Assembly: GCF_001679785.1 (NCBI RefSeq)
Contig: NZ_CP016286.1
Coordinates: 4,970,501 to 5,034,500, forward strand
Reading direction: 5' to 3'
Source of the DNA: Rhizobium leguminosarum
GTDB lineage: Bacteria > Pseudomonadota > Alphaproteobacteria > Rhizobiales > Rhizobiaceae
DNA: 64,000 nucleotides
The notes below the pieces were generated by a model. It ran no database searches and was not told the DNA's origin. It saw only the letters and a program-made list of their open reading frames with translations. Below are positions 36,344 to 45,195 of the stretch, one piece after another (positions within the stretch are counted from its first letter, which is position 1; each line of letters opens with the position of its first letter). A program made the position numbers and the translations under genes.

Positions 36344-37153
36344 ATGAACGATAAGGAAAAGGCCCGCTGGCAGAGCGATCTGACGCTGATCGTCGATGCT
36401 GCGAAAGAGGCGGGCGCCGTTGCTTTCGGCTTCTTCAACCAGTCTCCCGAGGTCTGGTGGAAGAACGAGGACCGTTCTCCCGTCAGCGCCGCCGATTTCG
36501 CCGCCAACAAGACGCTCGAGACCATCCTGCGCAAGGCCCGGCCGGATTATGGCTGGCTGTCGGAGGAAACCGACGACGATGCCGACCGTCTCTCACGCGA
36601 GACGCTGTTCATCATCGATCCGATCGACGGAACACGCGCCTTCCTCGGCGGGCAGAAGGTCTGGTGCGTCAGCGTCGCGGTGGTTCATCGCGGCCGGCCG
36701 GTCGCCGGCGTGCTCTATGCCCCGGCGCTCGAAGAGCTCTATGAGGCGGTCGAGGGCGGCGTGGCGCTGAAGAACGGCGTGCCCTTCACCGTCTCGGCCG
36801 CCGGGCCGGAAGAGATGAGCCGCCTTGCGATCGGCGAAGACCTGCTCAAGACCTTTCCGCTGGCGTTCCGCGACCGGGTGACGCGCGAGAAATACATTCC
36901 CTCGCTCGCCTATCGTATCGCCATGGTGGCGGACGGTCGTCTCGAAGGCACCTTCGTCAAGGGCAATTCACATGATTGGGACCTTGCCGCTGCCGATCTG
37001 ATCCTTGTCTGCGCCGGTGGCGGCCTCGTCGACATCGAAGGCGAACCGATCGTCTACAATCGCGCCGAAGTCACCCACAAGGTCCTCTGTGCGGCGCCAA
37101 CGCCCCGCCTCGGTGAATTCCTCGCGGCCTTTGCGGGACGACGAGACAGTTGA
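36344..37153 (+). CDS. Inositol monophosphatase / 3'(2'),5'-bisphosphate nucleotidase family (CysQ-like)
   Basis: 269 residues. A Mg2+/Li+-sensitive phosphatase: metal ligands in WLSEETDDD (Glu), FIIDPIDGTRAFLGG (DPxDGT motif, about residues 87-101) and NSHDWDLAAADLIL (WD motif near 210). The GT-R variant of DGT is more like CysQ than true inositol monophosphatase. It probably hydrolyses 3'-phosphoadenosine phosphates. It follows tldE by 15 bases. Confidence 0.88.
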   Translation: MNDKEKARWQSDLTLIVDAAKEAGAVAFGFFNQSPEVWWKNEDRSPVSAADFAANKTLETILRKARPDYGWLSEETDDDADRLSRETLFIIDPIDGTRAFLGGQKVWCVSVAVVHRGRPVAGVLYAPALEELYEAVEGGVALKNGVPFTVSAAGPEEMSRLAIGEDLLKTFPLAFRDRVTREKYIPSLAYRIAMVADGRLEGTFVKGNSHDWDLAAADLILVCAGGGLVDIEGEPIVYNRAEVTHKVLCAAPTPRLGEFLAAFAGRRDS

Positions 37154-37214
37154 CGTTTCCGTCAAAATCCCGCAGATGGGTGGCGGAGGAGAATAGGCAG
37201 AAAGAGAAGAAAAA

Positions 37215-37460
37215 ATGACTGACTCCGGTGACAAGAAGCAGCTTCTGCATCTCGTTTTTGGCGGCGAACTGGAAAGCCTCGATGACGTCCAGTTCCGTGA
37301 CCTGCAGGGTCTCGATATCGTCGGCATTTTCCCGGATTATGCCACGGCGCTGACGGCCTGGAAGGCGAAGGCGCAGCAGACGGTCGACAATGCGCATATG
37401 CGCTACTTCATCGTCCACATGCATCGTTTGCTCGATCCGCAGGAAAAGCCCAAGGGCTGA
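37215..37460 (+). CDS. DUF4170 family small protein
   Basis: 81 residues: KKQLLHLVFGGELE, then FPDYATALTAWKAKAQQTVDNAHMRYFIVHMHRLLDP. This is a small soluble alphaproteobacterial family of unknown role, usually placed before waaA, as here. Its position in the lipid A/Kdo gene run suggests an envelope link, which is not shown. Confidence 0.85.
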   Translation: MTDSGDKKQLLHLVFGGELESLDDVQFRDLQGLDIVGIFPDYATALTAWKAKAQQTVDNAHMRYFIVHMHRLLDPQEKPKG

Positions 37461-37481
37461 ACTTAGCAAGTGCCGCCGGCC

Positions 37482-37504
37482 GGCCGCTCCTCGAGCGGCC
37501 TTTG
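37482..37504 (+). terminator. Hairpin terminator between DUF4170 gene and waaA
   Basis: Perfect stem GGCCGCTC / GAGCGGCC with a three-base loop, followed by TTTGCTG. The T tract is short, so it may only weaken read-through into waaA. Confidence 0.6.
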
Positions 37505-37632
37505 CTGCATCGGGCGCGCTCGTCGATCCGGATTGTTTGACGCATTCTGAACAAATTAATCGGCCATTGCGGCCGCAACGATAATTGGGGAATGGGTTTG
37601 ATGTCGATCGGTTTTGATCGGAGGCTGGCGCG

Positions 37633-38952
37633 ATGAGTTCCCGGATGGCGCGGTTCGGTCTGAGCGCATATCGTCTGGCGGGAACCGTGGCCTCTCCAGT
37701 CGTCGGCCTCTATATCACCTACCGCACGGCCAAGGGCAAGGAAGACCGGGCCCGCCGCCTGGAGCGCTTCGGTTATCCGAGCGCCAACCGGCCGCAGGGG
37801 CCGCTTATCTGGTTCCATGCCGCAAGCGTCGGTGAAACCAACGCCGTCATCCCGCTGATCCGTGAAATCCGCCGCCGTGACATCCATGTCATCCTGACGA
37901 CCGGCACCATCACCTCGGCCAAGCTCGCCGCCGAGCGCCTCGGCCAGGAAGCGATCCATCAATATGTGCCGCTCGACCTGAAGCCCTCCGTCAGCCGCTT
38001 CCTCGATTACTGGCAGCCCGATTGCGCCATCATCGCCGAATCCGAGATCTGGCCGGCAACTGTGCTGGAGCTCGGCCGACGCCGCATTCCGCAGATCCTG
38101 ATCAATGCCCGCATGTCGGACCGCTCCTTTGCCCGCTGGCGCCGCCGCCCGGCGATCGCTGAAGCCTTGTTCGAGAATCTTGCCCTCGTCATCGCCCAGT
38201 CGGATGTCGATGCCGAACGTTTCCGCGATCTCGGCGCCGTCCCCGTCATCACCTCGGGCAATCTGAAGGTCGATACCGACGCACCGCCTTACGACAGCGC
38301 TGTCTTCGCCCGCTATAAGAAGCAGATCGGCGAGCGCAAGACCTGGGCGGCGATCTCGACCTTCGACGGCGAGGAGAATGCCGCCGCCATCGTTCACCGG
38401 GCGCTCAGGGAGCGCGACCGTCAATTGACCATCATCGTGCCGCGCCATCCCGAGCGCAGCGACGAGATCGAGGCAGCGCTCGTCAAGCAGGGGCTGAAGG
38501 TCGCCCGCCGCACCCGCGACGATGTCTTGTCCGCCGATGTCGATATCTTCCTCGGCGACACGATCGGCGAAATGGGCCTCTATCTCCGCCTGACCGAAAT
38601 CGCCTTCGTCGGACGTTCGCTCTTTGCCGAAGGCGGCCAGAACCCGCTGGAGCCCGCCATGCTCGGCTGCGCCATTCTCTCCGGCGGCCATGTGCAGAAT
38701 TTCCGCGATGCCTATCAGAAGCTTGCCCGCAGCGGCAGCGCCCGCATGGTGCGCGATACCGAAATGCTGGCCAAGGGCGTGCATTATCTGCTGATCAACG
38801 ACGACGCCCGCCGCAATATGATCGAGGCCGGCATCACCGCCGTGCACGAGATGCGCGGCGCGCTGACGGCGACGGTAAAGGGGCTGGAACCCTATATCAA
38901 TCCGCTGACGGTGAAGGCGCGGCTGCTGCCCAAGGCCGTGGCCCAGGTCTGA
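37633..38952 (+). CDS. waaA: 3-deoxy-D-manno-octulosonic acid (Kdo) transferase
   Basis: 439 residues. Transfers Kdo from CMP-Kdo to the lipid A precursor at the inner membrane. An N-terminal membrane-anchoring hydrophobic stretch is followed by the glycosyltransferase-N domain with IWFHAASVGETNAVIPLI (catalytic Glu in SVGE), AESEIWPATVLELG and, in the second domain, LTEIAFVGRSLFAEGGQNPLEPAMLG, the Kdo-transferase signature. The downstream HAD gene is 9 bases away and lpxK follows, so they are probably co-transcribed. Confidence 0.95.
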   Translation: MSSRMARFGLSAYRLAGTVASPVVGLYITYRTAKGKEDRARRLERFGYPSANRPQGPLIWFHAASVGETNAVIPLIREIRRRDIHVILTTGTITSAKLAAERLGQEAIHQYVPLDLKPSVSRFLDYWQPDCAIIAESEIWPATVLELGRRRIPQILINARMSDRSFARWRRRPAIAEALFENLALVIAQSDVDAERFRDLGAVPVITSGNLKVDTDAPPYDSAVFARYKKQIGERKTWAAISTFDGEENAAAIVHRALRERDRQLTIIVPRHPERSDEIEAALVKQGLKVARRTRDDVLSADVDIFLGDTIGEMGLYLRLTEIAFVGRSLFAEGGQNPLEPAMLGCAILSGGHVQNFRDAYQKLARSGSARMVRDTEMLAKGVHYLLINDDARRNMIEAGITAVHEMRGALTATVKGLEPYINPLTVKARLLPKAVAQV

Positions 38953-38961
38953 GGAGCGAAG

Positions 38962-39684
38962 ATGTCGGCAGCGTCCCCTATCAAAGGCATTCTCTTCGAC
39001 AAGGATGGCACGCTGCTCGATTATGACGAGAGCTGGCTGCCGGTCAACCGCGAGCTTGCCCGCATCGCCGCCAAAGGGGATCAGCTTCTCGCCGACCGGC
39101 TGCTGTCGGCCTGCGGCATGGATCCGGTGACCGGCCATATCGTTCCCGACAGCCTGCTTGCCGCCGGCAATACCCGCCAGATCGCCGAGGGCCTCGTTGC
39201 GGCGGGCTCGATGGTCGATGTCGGCGAACTGACGATCCGCCTCGACGACCTTTTTTCCAGCGCCGCCGAATTTTCCGTGCCGGTGACCGACCTCGCGGGC
39301 TTCTTCGCCCGGCTGCATCGGCGCGGCTTCAAGCTCGGTGTCGCCTCCAGCGACAATGAGCGGTCGATCCGCCAGACGGCGGAACGTTTCGGTTTCGCCC
39401 GCTATATCGATTACATCGCCGGCTATGACAGCGGTTTCGGCGTCAAGCCGGAGCCGGGCATGGTGCTCGGCTTCTGCGCCGCGACCGGTCTTTTGCCTGA
39501 AGAGGTCGCCATGGTCGGCGACAACAACCACGATCTGCACATGGGTCTGAATGCCGGCACCGGCCTGAGGATCGCGGTGCTGACCGGCACCGGTTCGCGG
39601 GAGACGCTTGCCGCCGCGGCCGATCATGTGCTCGACGATATCACCGCCATCGAGACCCTGCTGCCGGACCTGCAGCCGGCCTGA
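38962..39684 (+). CDS. HAD-family phosphatase (Gph-like) in the waaA-lpxK run
   Basis: 240 residues. Motif [15 protein letters not shown], motif [12 protein letters not shown], Lys of motif III in FGVKPEPGM, motif [20 protein letters not shown]. This is a phosphoglycolate-phosphatase-type enzyme. Its position between waaA and lpxK could mean a lipid A/Kdo-related phosphatase (the known Kdo8P phosphatase KdsC lacks a large cap domain, whereas this one has a helical cap), or it may just be co-located. Confidence 0.87.
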   Translation: MSAASPIKGILFDKDGTLLDYDESWLPVNRELARIAAKGDQLLADRLLSACGMDPVTGHIVPDSLLAAGNTRQIAEGLVAAGSMVDVGELTIRLDDLFSSAAEFSVPVTDLAGFFARLHRRGFKLGVASSDNERSIRQTAERFGFARYIDYIAGYDSGFGVKPEPGMVLGFCAATGLLPEEVAMVGDNNHDLHMGLNAGTGLRIAVLTGTGSRETLAAAADHVLDDITAIETLLPDLQPA

Positions 39685-39776
39685 CGGGTAAGGGCTTGCA
39701 TTTTTTCAGGTTTTGGCTTCTCAATCCGGCCGGGAAACGAAAATTCTGTGGCCGGGCAGGGGAGCGGGACGGCAAG

Positions 39777-40841
39777 ATGATATCCGAAGCGCCACCGTTC
39801 TGGTGGAGGAAAGCCGATTGGCGGGCCTGGCTGCTGCTGCCGCTTTCTTTTCTCTATGGCCGTATCGCCGGCCACCGCATGGCCCATGCGCGCCGCGCCT
39901 CGGTTCCGGTTCCCGTTATCTGCGTCGGCAATTTCACCGTCGGCGGCGCCGGCAAGACGCCGACGGCGCTGACGATTGCCCGCGCCGCCAAGGCGAAGGG
40001 GCTGAAGCCCGGCTTTCTCAGCAGGGGTTACGGCGGCTCGCTCGATGTGACCACCGTCGTCGACCCCGATCATCACCGGGCGATTGCCGTCGGTGACGAG
40101 CCGTTGCTGCTTGCCCAGGAAGCGCTGACGGTGATTTCGCGCCGGCGCATCGAAGGTGCTGCGCGGCTGGTGGCGGAGGGCGCCGATCTCATCATCATGG
40201 ATGACGGTTTCCAGAGTGCCCGGCTGGCGATCGACTATGCCCTGCTCGTCATCGACGCGACGCGCGGCCTCGGCAACGGCCATATCGTGCCGGGTGGCCC
40301 GGTCCGCGCGCCGATCCGCCAGCAGCTGCGGTCCGCAACCGCTTTGCTGAAGGTCGGTGGCGGCAATGCCGCCGACAGGATCGTCCGCATGGCGGCGCGC
40401 GCGGCAAAGCCCTATTTCACCGCATCGCTGAAAGTCCGCGGCGACAATACGCTGGCCGGCACGAAGGTGCTCGCCTTTGCCGGCATTGCCGATCCCGCCA
40501 AATTCTTCCGCACCGTTGAATCCCGCGGCGCCGAGATCGTCGTCGCCAAATCCTTCGGCGATCACGAGCACCTGACGGAGGAGGAGATCGACGACATCCT
40601 GACGACCGCCGAGCGTCAAGGCCTCCTGATCGTCACCACCTCCAAGGATTTCGTCCGCCTTTCCGGTCATCACGGCAAGGCGGCGCGGCTCGTCGAAAAG
40701 AGCCGGGTGATCGAGGTCGACATGGTCTTCGAGGATCACCTCGCCCCCAGCCTCATCATCGACCGGGCGATCGTCGCTTGCCGCGAGCGCCGGCTGCGGG
40801 AGATCAAGACTGCGGCTAAAGCGATTCCAGAAAAAGTATGA
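39777..40841 (+). CDS. lpxK: Tetraacyldisaccharide 4'-kinase
   Basis: 354 residues from ATG 39777. Phosphorylates the 4' position of the lipid A disaccharide. The P-loop is in [17 protein letters not shown] (about residues 50-66); DDGFQ (about 143-147), the DxxGFQ signature, follows, and an N-terminal hydrophobic stretch fits membrane association. The last residues (about KAIPEKV) come from the repeat that starts at 40816, which also gives the stop codon, so the native C terminus has been replaced. A TTG start 81 bases upstream is less likely. Confidence 0.94.
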   Translation: MISEAPPFWWRKADWRAWLLLPLSFLYGRIAGHRMAHARRASVPVPVICVGNFTVGGAGKTPTALTIARAAKAKGLKPGFLSRGYGGSLDVTTVVDPDHHRAIAVGDEPLLLAQEALTVISRRRIEGAARLVAEGADLIIMDDGFQSARLAIDYALLVIDATRGLGNGHIVPGGPVRAPIRQQLRSATALLKVGGGNAADRIVRMAARAAKPYFTASLKVRGDNTLAGTKVLAFAGIADPAKFFRTVESRGAEIVVAKSFGDHEHLTEEEIDDILTTAERQGLLIVTTSKDFVRLSGHHGKAARLVEKSRVIEVDMVFEDHLAPSLIIDRAIVACRERRLREIKTAAKAIPEKV

Positions 40842-40938
40842 AGCGGGTTTCCCAGGCAAAGCGCGAAGCGGTTTTGCCGGGAATTGCGTAAAAAGCGAGA
40901 GCCGTTCTGCAATTCCACGAAAAGCTGAGCCGGTCTAG
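40816..40938 (+). repeat. Palindromic repeat, family 2 copy C (end of lpxK to end of DUF2093 gene)
   Basis: Begins CTAAAGCGATTCCAG, ends GAGCCGGTCTAG, and is closely similar to copy B at 22006. It provides the last codons and stop of lpxK, and its CTAG end is the TAG stop of the minus-strand DUF2093 gene. Confidence 0.9.
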
Positions 40939-41165
40939 CGCCGCTGGTTTGGCAGCACGCCGGCGCGTTTATCGGCATCGATGGCCGAGATCACGTCGGC
41001 ATAGGGCTCCTGCCGGGCGACGCTCCAATAACGCAATTCGTCGAGCGGGATCTGTTTCCCCGTCATCGCGCAGACGACATAGGAGCCGGGCGAGAGAATC
41101 TGGAAATCGCCATCGAGATACCGGATCTTCGCCTCGCGGTTTCCGTGCCCTTCGAACAAATTCAT
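40935..41165 (-). CDS. DUF2093 family small protein
   Basis: 76 residues from ATG 41165 (MNLFEGHGNREAKIRYLDGDFQIL). This is a small alphaproteobacterial family; SPGSYVVCAMTGKQIPLDELRYWSVARQEPY matches its pattern (a single C in a VxCAxTG context). Function unknown. The stop codon lies in the repeat CTAG. It converges on lpxK and lies upstream of mutL on the same strand in the opposite sense to lpxK. Confidence 0.85.
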   Translation of the reverse strand: MNLFEGHGNREAKIRYLDGDFQILSPGSYVVCAMTGKQIPLDELRYWSVARQEPYADVISAIDADKRAGVLPNQRR

Positions 41166-41190
41166 GCGCTCCGTTCCCTGCAGTCTGTCA

Positions 41191-41299
41191 TTAGAGCATG
41201 TCACGCAAAACTGTGCCGCGGTTTTGCGATCACGACATGCGGAACACCAAAGACCTAAAGCGTGGGCCAAGCGATCTGAAAGATCGCAACACGCTTTAG
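41191..41299 (+). repeat. Palindromic repeat, family 2-related copy D
   Basis: Starts TTAGAGCATGTCACGCAAAA and includes GCGGTTTTGCGAT and GACATGCG; the second half is a hairpin CTAAAGCG ... CGCTTTAG (about 41254-41299). It shares the TAGAGC start and the GCGGTTTTGC block with copies A to C. Confidence 0.75.
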
Positions 41300-41337
41300 T
41301 TTGCCATACTCCCGCAAGGGCCGCTTTTCCAGCTTTT

Positions 41338-43140
41338 TTAGCTTCTGCCGAAAAGCCGCTCGATATCGCTGAGTTTCAATTCGATATAGGTCGGCCGGCC
41401 GTGATTGCACTGGCCGGAGCCGGGCGTCACTTCCATCTCCCGCAGCAACGCGTTCATTTCCTCCGGCCGCAGCCGTCGTCCGGAGCGCACCGACCCGTGA
41501 CAGGCCATGGTCGCCGCCACATATTCGAGCTTGGCCGACAGGCCCGACGCCGTGTCCCATTCGGCGATCTCGTCGGCAAGTTGGCGGATCAGCCCATGCG
41601 CATCGACCTCGCCGAGCATTGCCGGCGTCTCGCGCACGGCAATCGCCCCGGGGCCGAAACGCTCGACCGCCAGGCCGAGTTCGGAAAGCTCGGCCGCGTG
41701 CTGCATCAGCCGGTCGCAATCCTCTTCCGGAATGTCGACGATCTCGGGGATGAGCAGCACCTGCGAGGCAAGCCGCTTCGAATGCAGCGCCTTGCGCATC
41801 GCTTCGAAAACCAGCCGCTCATGCGCGGCATGCTGATCGACAATGACGAGCCCATCCTCAGTCTGGGCGACGATATAATTTGCGTGGATCTGCGCCCGCG
41901 CCGCGCCGAGCGGATACCGCGCGGTCGGTTCAGGGGCTGCCGGCTGCGGCGAAAACTGCGGCTCGGCCCGCGCCGTCGGCATCGAAAGTCCGTCGAAGGA
42001 CGCCTGTGGCCGCTCGCCGAAACCCGTTGTCGGCTGATAGGGCCGGGAGGGCGACGTTTCGGCCGACCATGCCGTTTGCGGCCGCTGGCTATTCGGCTGG
42101 AAGCCGGGGCGGAAGGAGCGCAGCATGTCGCTCGCGCCGGTCGTCGCCGCCCGGCTGCCGTCGCGCGCCAAGGCCTCGCGGATGGCGCCGACGATCAGGC
42201 CGCGCACCAGGCCAGGGTCGCGGAACCGCACGTCGGATTTTGCCGGATGCACGTTGACGTCGACGAGAGCGGGATCGAGCGTGATCGACAGCACCGCCAC
42301 CGGATGGCGTCCGGATGGGATCGTCTCGGCATAGGCGCCGCGGATCGCCGAGAGGATCAGCTTGTCCTGCACCGGCCGGCCGTTGACGAAGGCGTATTGA
42401 TGAGCGGAGTTGCCGCGATTGAAGGTCGGCACGCCGGCAAAGCCGGTCAGCGAGATCTCTTCGCGCACGGCGTCAAGCGCAATGGCGTTGTCGCGGAACT
42501 CCTTGCCGAGCACCTGCGCCATGCGCCCCAGATGATCGTCACCGGTCGCTGGAAATTCCAGCGTCGTGCGGTCCGAGCCCGACAGCACAAAGCGTACGGC
42601 AGGAAAGGCGATCGCCATGCGCTTGACGATCTCGGTAATGGCGCCGGCCTCGGCCTTCTCCGTCTTCAGGAATTTGAGCCGGGCGGGTGTGGCGAAGAAC
42701 AGGTCGCGCACTTCGACGATCGTCCCGGGATTGGCGGCGGCTGGGCGCAGATGCGCGATCTTGCCGCCGGCAACGGCGATCTCGTGGCCGCCGGCGCTGT
42801 CGCGTCTGCGGCTTGCGATGCTAAGCCTCGCGACCGAGCCGATCGAGGGCAGCGCCTCACCACGGAAGCCGAGCGTGCGGATATCCTCGAGCGTCTCTGA
42901 GATCTTCGAGGTGCAGTGGCGCCTGACCGCCAGTTCCAGATCGGCCGCGTCCATTCCCGAGCCGTTGTCGCTGACGCGCAGTAGCGCCTTGCCGCCGCCT
43001 GACGTGGCGATTTCGATGCGCGTCGCGCCCGCGTCGAGCGCGTTTTCGATCAGTTCCTTGGCAGCGCTCGCCGGCCGTTCGATGACTTCGCCGGCGGCGA
43101 TCTGGTTGATGAGCGTTTCGGAAAGCTGTCTGATGGCCAT
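41338..43140 (-). CDS. mutL: DNA mismatch repair protein MutL
   Basis: 600 residues. N-terminal GHKL ATPase: [26 protein letters not shown] (motif I), VSDNGSGM (motif II) and [11 protein letters not shown] (motif III). The C-terminal dimerisation domain holds [14 protein letters not shown] (about residue 425), the DQHA(X)2E(X)4E metal site of MutL endonucleases, as expected where MutH is absent. The linker (about 335-400) is Pro/Ala-rich. mutS is not in the window. Confidence 0.95.
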   Translation of the reverse strand: MAIRQLSETLINQIAAGEVIERPASAAKELIENALDAGATRIEIATSGGGKALLRVSDNGSGMDAADLELAVRRHCTSKISETLEDIRTLGFRGEALPSIGSVARLSIASRRRDSAGGHEIAVAGGKIAHLRPAAANPGTIVEVRDLFFATPARLKFLKTEKAEAGAITEIVKRMAIAFPAVRFVLSGSDRTTLEFPATGDDHLGRMAQVLGKEFRDNAIALDAVREEISLTGFAGVPTFNRGNSAHQYAFVNGRPVQDKLILSAIRGAYAETIPSGRHPVAVLSITLDPALVDVNVHPAKSDVRFRDPGLVRGLIVGAIREALARDGSRAATTGASDMLRSFRPGFQPNSQRPQTAWSAETSPSRPYQPTTGFGERPQASFDGLSMPTARAEPQFSPQPAAPEPTARYPLGAARAQIHANYIVAQTEDGLVIVDQHAAHERLVFEAMRKALHSKRLASQVLLIPEIVDIPEEDCDRLMQHAAELSELGLAVERFGPGAIAVRETPAMLGEVDAHGLIRQLADEIAEWDTASGLSAKLEYVAATMACHGSVRSGRRLRPEEMNALLREMEVTPGSGQCNHGRPTYIELKLSDIERLFGRS

Positions 43141-43260
43141 GGGCTATTTTCGGGGATTCGCGGGCCGGAGGGAAGGGGTTTCGACAGGCTTTCCCGAAAC
43201 GTGATCCGGGGCTCCCCCAAATTTGGGAATAGGTAATGTTAAGCCGGTTTTAACATAAAA

Positions 43261-45042
43261 ATGGCATTTCTAATCACATACCTCCGGAAGCTGCGAAATC
43301 GAACAGATGTGGGACGCAACAGAATGAGTGCCGGCTTCGAAAAGGCGGACACATCATCAGAAATCGATGGGGCTCCCGCCGAGGCCGATCTGCAGACGGC
43401 GCTTTTCGATGTGGTGTGCGACAGCCTTTCCGCAGCTTTCATTATCTACGACAAGAACGATCATCTGATCTTTGCAAGCCGCCAGACTCTCGAGTTCTTT
43501 CCGCTGCCCGCCGAGATGCTGAAGCCGGGCACGCGGCTTCGCGATTTCCTCGGCGCGATGTACGACACCGGCATTCGCCAGCAGTATGATGTCAGGCAGG
43601 GTGGCTCGCTGAACCGCGAAGACTGGCTGTCGCAGAAAATCGCCTCGCATTGGCGCGAGCGCTTCGACGCCGTCGAGCGCCACGGTGCCGATAGCTGGGT
43701 CCGCTTCGTCAAGCGCAGGCTGCCCGGCGGTTACGGCGTCACCATCATCTCCGACATTTCCGAGAACAAGAAGCGCGAAGAGCAATGGCGCTCCGATCTG
43801 GAGCGGGTGCAGCTCACCGAGGACATTCTCGACAATCTGCCGTTCCCGCTCTTCGTCAAGGATCGCAACCTCACCTATGTCGCGGTCAACCTCGCCTTCT
43901 GCGAGAAATATCAGACAAGCGCCGACGAGGTGCTTGGGCGCAAGAGCGGCGATCTTTTTTCAGAAGAGATCGCCAAGCGCTTCGAAGAAAGCGACCGCCA
44001 TGTGCTGGAGACCGGCGAGATGTCCGTCTCCCGCCAGCGACAGATCTCCCGCGACGGCATCGAGCGCGATATCGTCAGCCGCAAGCACCGCATCGGCAAG
44101 CCCGGCCGTTATTTCCTGGTGTCGACCATGCAGGACCTGCCGCGCGACGGCGCCGATCTCGACGAGTTCGACCAAGCGTCCGCGATCACCGCCTCCAGCA
44201 ATCAAAGCTATCGACGGGCCTATGTACCGGTACCAACCGGCATCGCACGGCGCGAACCGGCGGCGATGGAAGCGATCGTTCCGGAGAATTTCTCCGGCCG
44301 CAAGGTCCTCGTCGTCACGGCCGACCTCGCCGCCGAGACCGCCGCGCTGCGGACGCTGACGAAATACGGCTTCGAATCCTGCTCGGTCCGCGGCGAGGAC
44401 GAAGAGGAGCGGTTCCTGGAAATCGCCACCTCCTCCGGCATCTCGCTCGATCTTCTGATCATCGACAACCAGATGGGCATGCGCTGCCTCGAGCTTGCCG
44501 AGCAATACGGCATCCCGGCGCTCGTCATGGACGGTTTCCAGATCGCCAACGAGCTCACCTTCCAGATCGCCCGCCATTTCAATCGCAGCAGCCGCAGCGC
44601 CGGTTCGGATGCGGATTGGGAAATCAGCATTTCCGACGATCCGGTCGGCCTGCAGGTTCTCGTCGCCGAAGACAATGATATCAACCAGATCGTCTTTTCA
44701 CAGATCCTCGAAGGTCTCGGCTATCGCCACATGCTTGCGGCGACCGGCGACGAGGCCGTGCGCCTCTGGGCCGAGCACCGGCCGCAGATCGTGCTGATGG
44801 ATATTTCCCTGCCGGGCTTCAACGGCTTCGAGGCCGCGCGCCTCATCCGGCAGATGGAGGAAACCGGCGGTGGCACCCGCACCCCGATCATCGGCGTGCT
44901 CACCCAGGCCTTCGAGCGTGACCGCGCCGAATGCGTCAAATCAGGCATGGACGACGTCATCATGAAACCCGTCAGCCCTGACATGCTGGAGACTGTGTTT
45001 CAGAAATATCTAATGAATGAGGCCATGCGGGCCCAAAACTGA
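43261..45042 (+). CDS. PAS-domain response regulator (no kinase domain)
   Basis: 593 residues (572 if started at ATG 43324). In order: a PAS-like domain (about 45-170, AFIIYDKNDHLIFASRQTLEFF), a second PAS (about 185-300, DNLPFPLFVKDRNLTYVAVN), a degenerate receiver-like region (about 340-440, KVLVVTADLAAET ... LLIIDNQMG), and a canonical receiver at the C terminus (about 460-585, VLVAEDNDINQIVFSQI, IVLMDISLPGFNGFEAA with the phospho-acceptor Asp, and MKPVSPDML with Lys). No histidine-kinase dimerisation or ATPase domain was found. The next gene, 153 bases on, is a GGDEF-EAL protein, so a link to c-di-GMP is plausible. Confidence 0.85.
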   Translation: MAFLITYLRKLRNRTDVGRNRMSAGFEKADTSSEIDGAPAEADLQTALFDVVCDSLSAAFIIYDKNDHLIFASRQTLEFFPLPAEMLKPGTRLRDFLGAMYDTGIRQQYDVRQGGSLNREDWLSQKIASHWRERFDAVERHGADSWVRFVKRRLPGGYGVTIISDISENKKREEQWRSDLERVQLTEDILDNLPFPLFVKDRNLTYVAVNLAFCEKYQTSADEVLGRKSGDLFSEEIAKRFEESDRHVLETGEMSVSRQRQISRDGIERDIVSRKHRIGKPGRYFLVSTMQDLPRDGADLDEFDQASAITASSNQSYRRAYVPVPTGIARREPAAMEAIVPENFSGRKVLVVTADLAAETAALRTLTKYGFESCSVRGEDEEERFLEIATSSGISLDLLIIDNQMGMRCLELAEQYGIPALVMDGFQIANELTFQIARHFNRSSRSAGSDADWEISISDDPVGLQVLVAEDNDINQIVFSQILEGLGYRHMLAATGDEAVRLWAEHRPQIVLMDISLPGFNGFEAARLIRQMEETGGGTRTPIIGVLTQAFERDRAECVKSGMDDVIMKPVSPDMLETVFQKYLMNEAMRAQN

Positions 45043-45067
45043 AGCATGTCGCGCAAAAGTGTGCAGG
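45039..45067 (+). repeat. Truncated family 2 repeat, copy E
   Basis: CTGAAGCATGTCGCGCAAAAGTGTGCAG, resembling the first part of copy D and then breaking off. Its first bases hold the TGA stop of the PAS-receiver gene. Confidence 0.6.
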
Positions 45068-45195
45068 CGCCAAAATACCCGTCAACTCCCTAGATTTTGG
45101 GGAGGTTCAGGCGGCTATGCCGCTGATTTACTATCGAATTGTTAAGACCTGCCGGTCATTCTTCTGCATGGCTCCGGAGGAAAGCTCGGGTTTGG

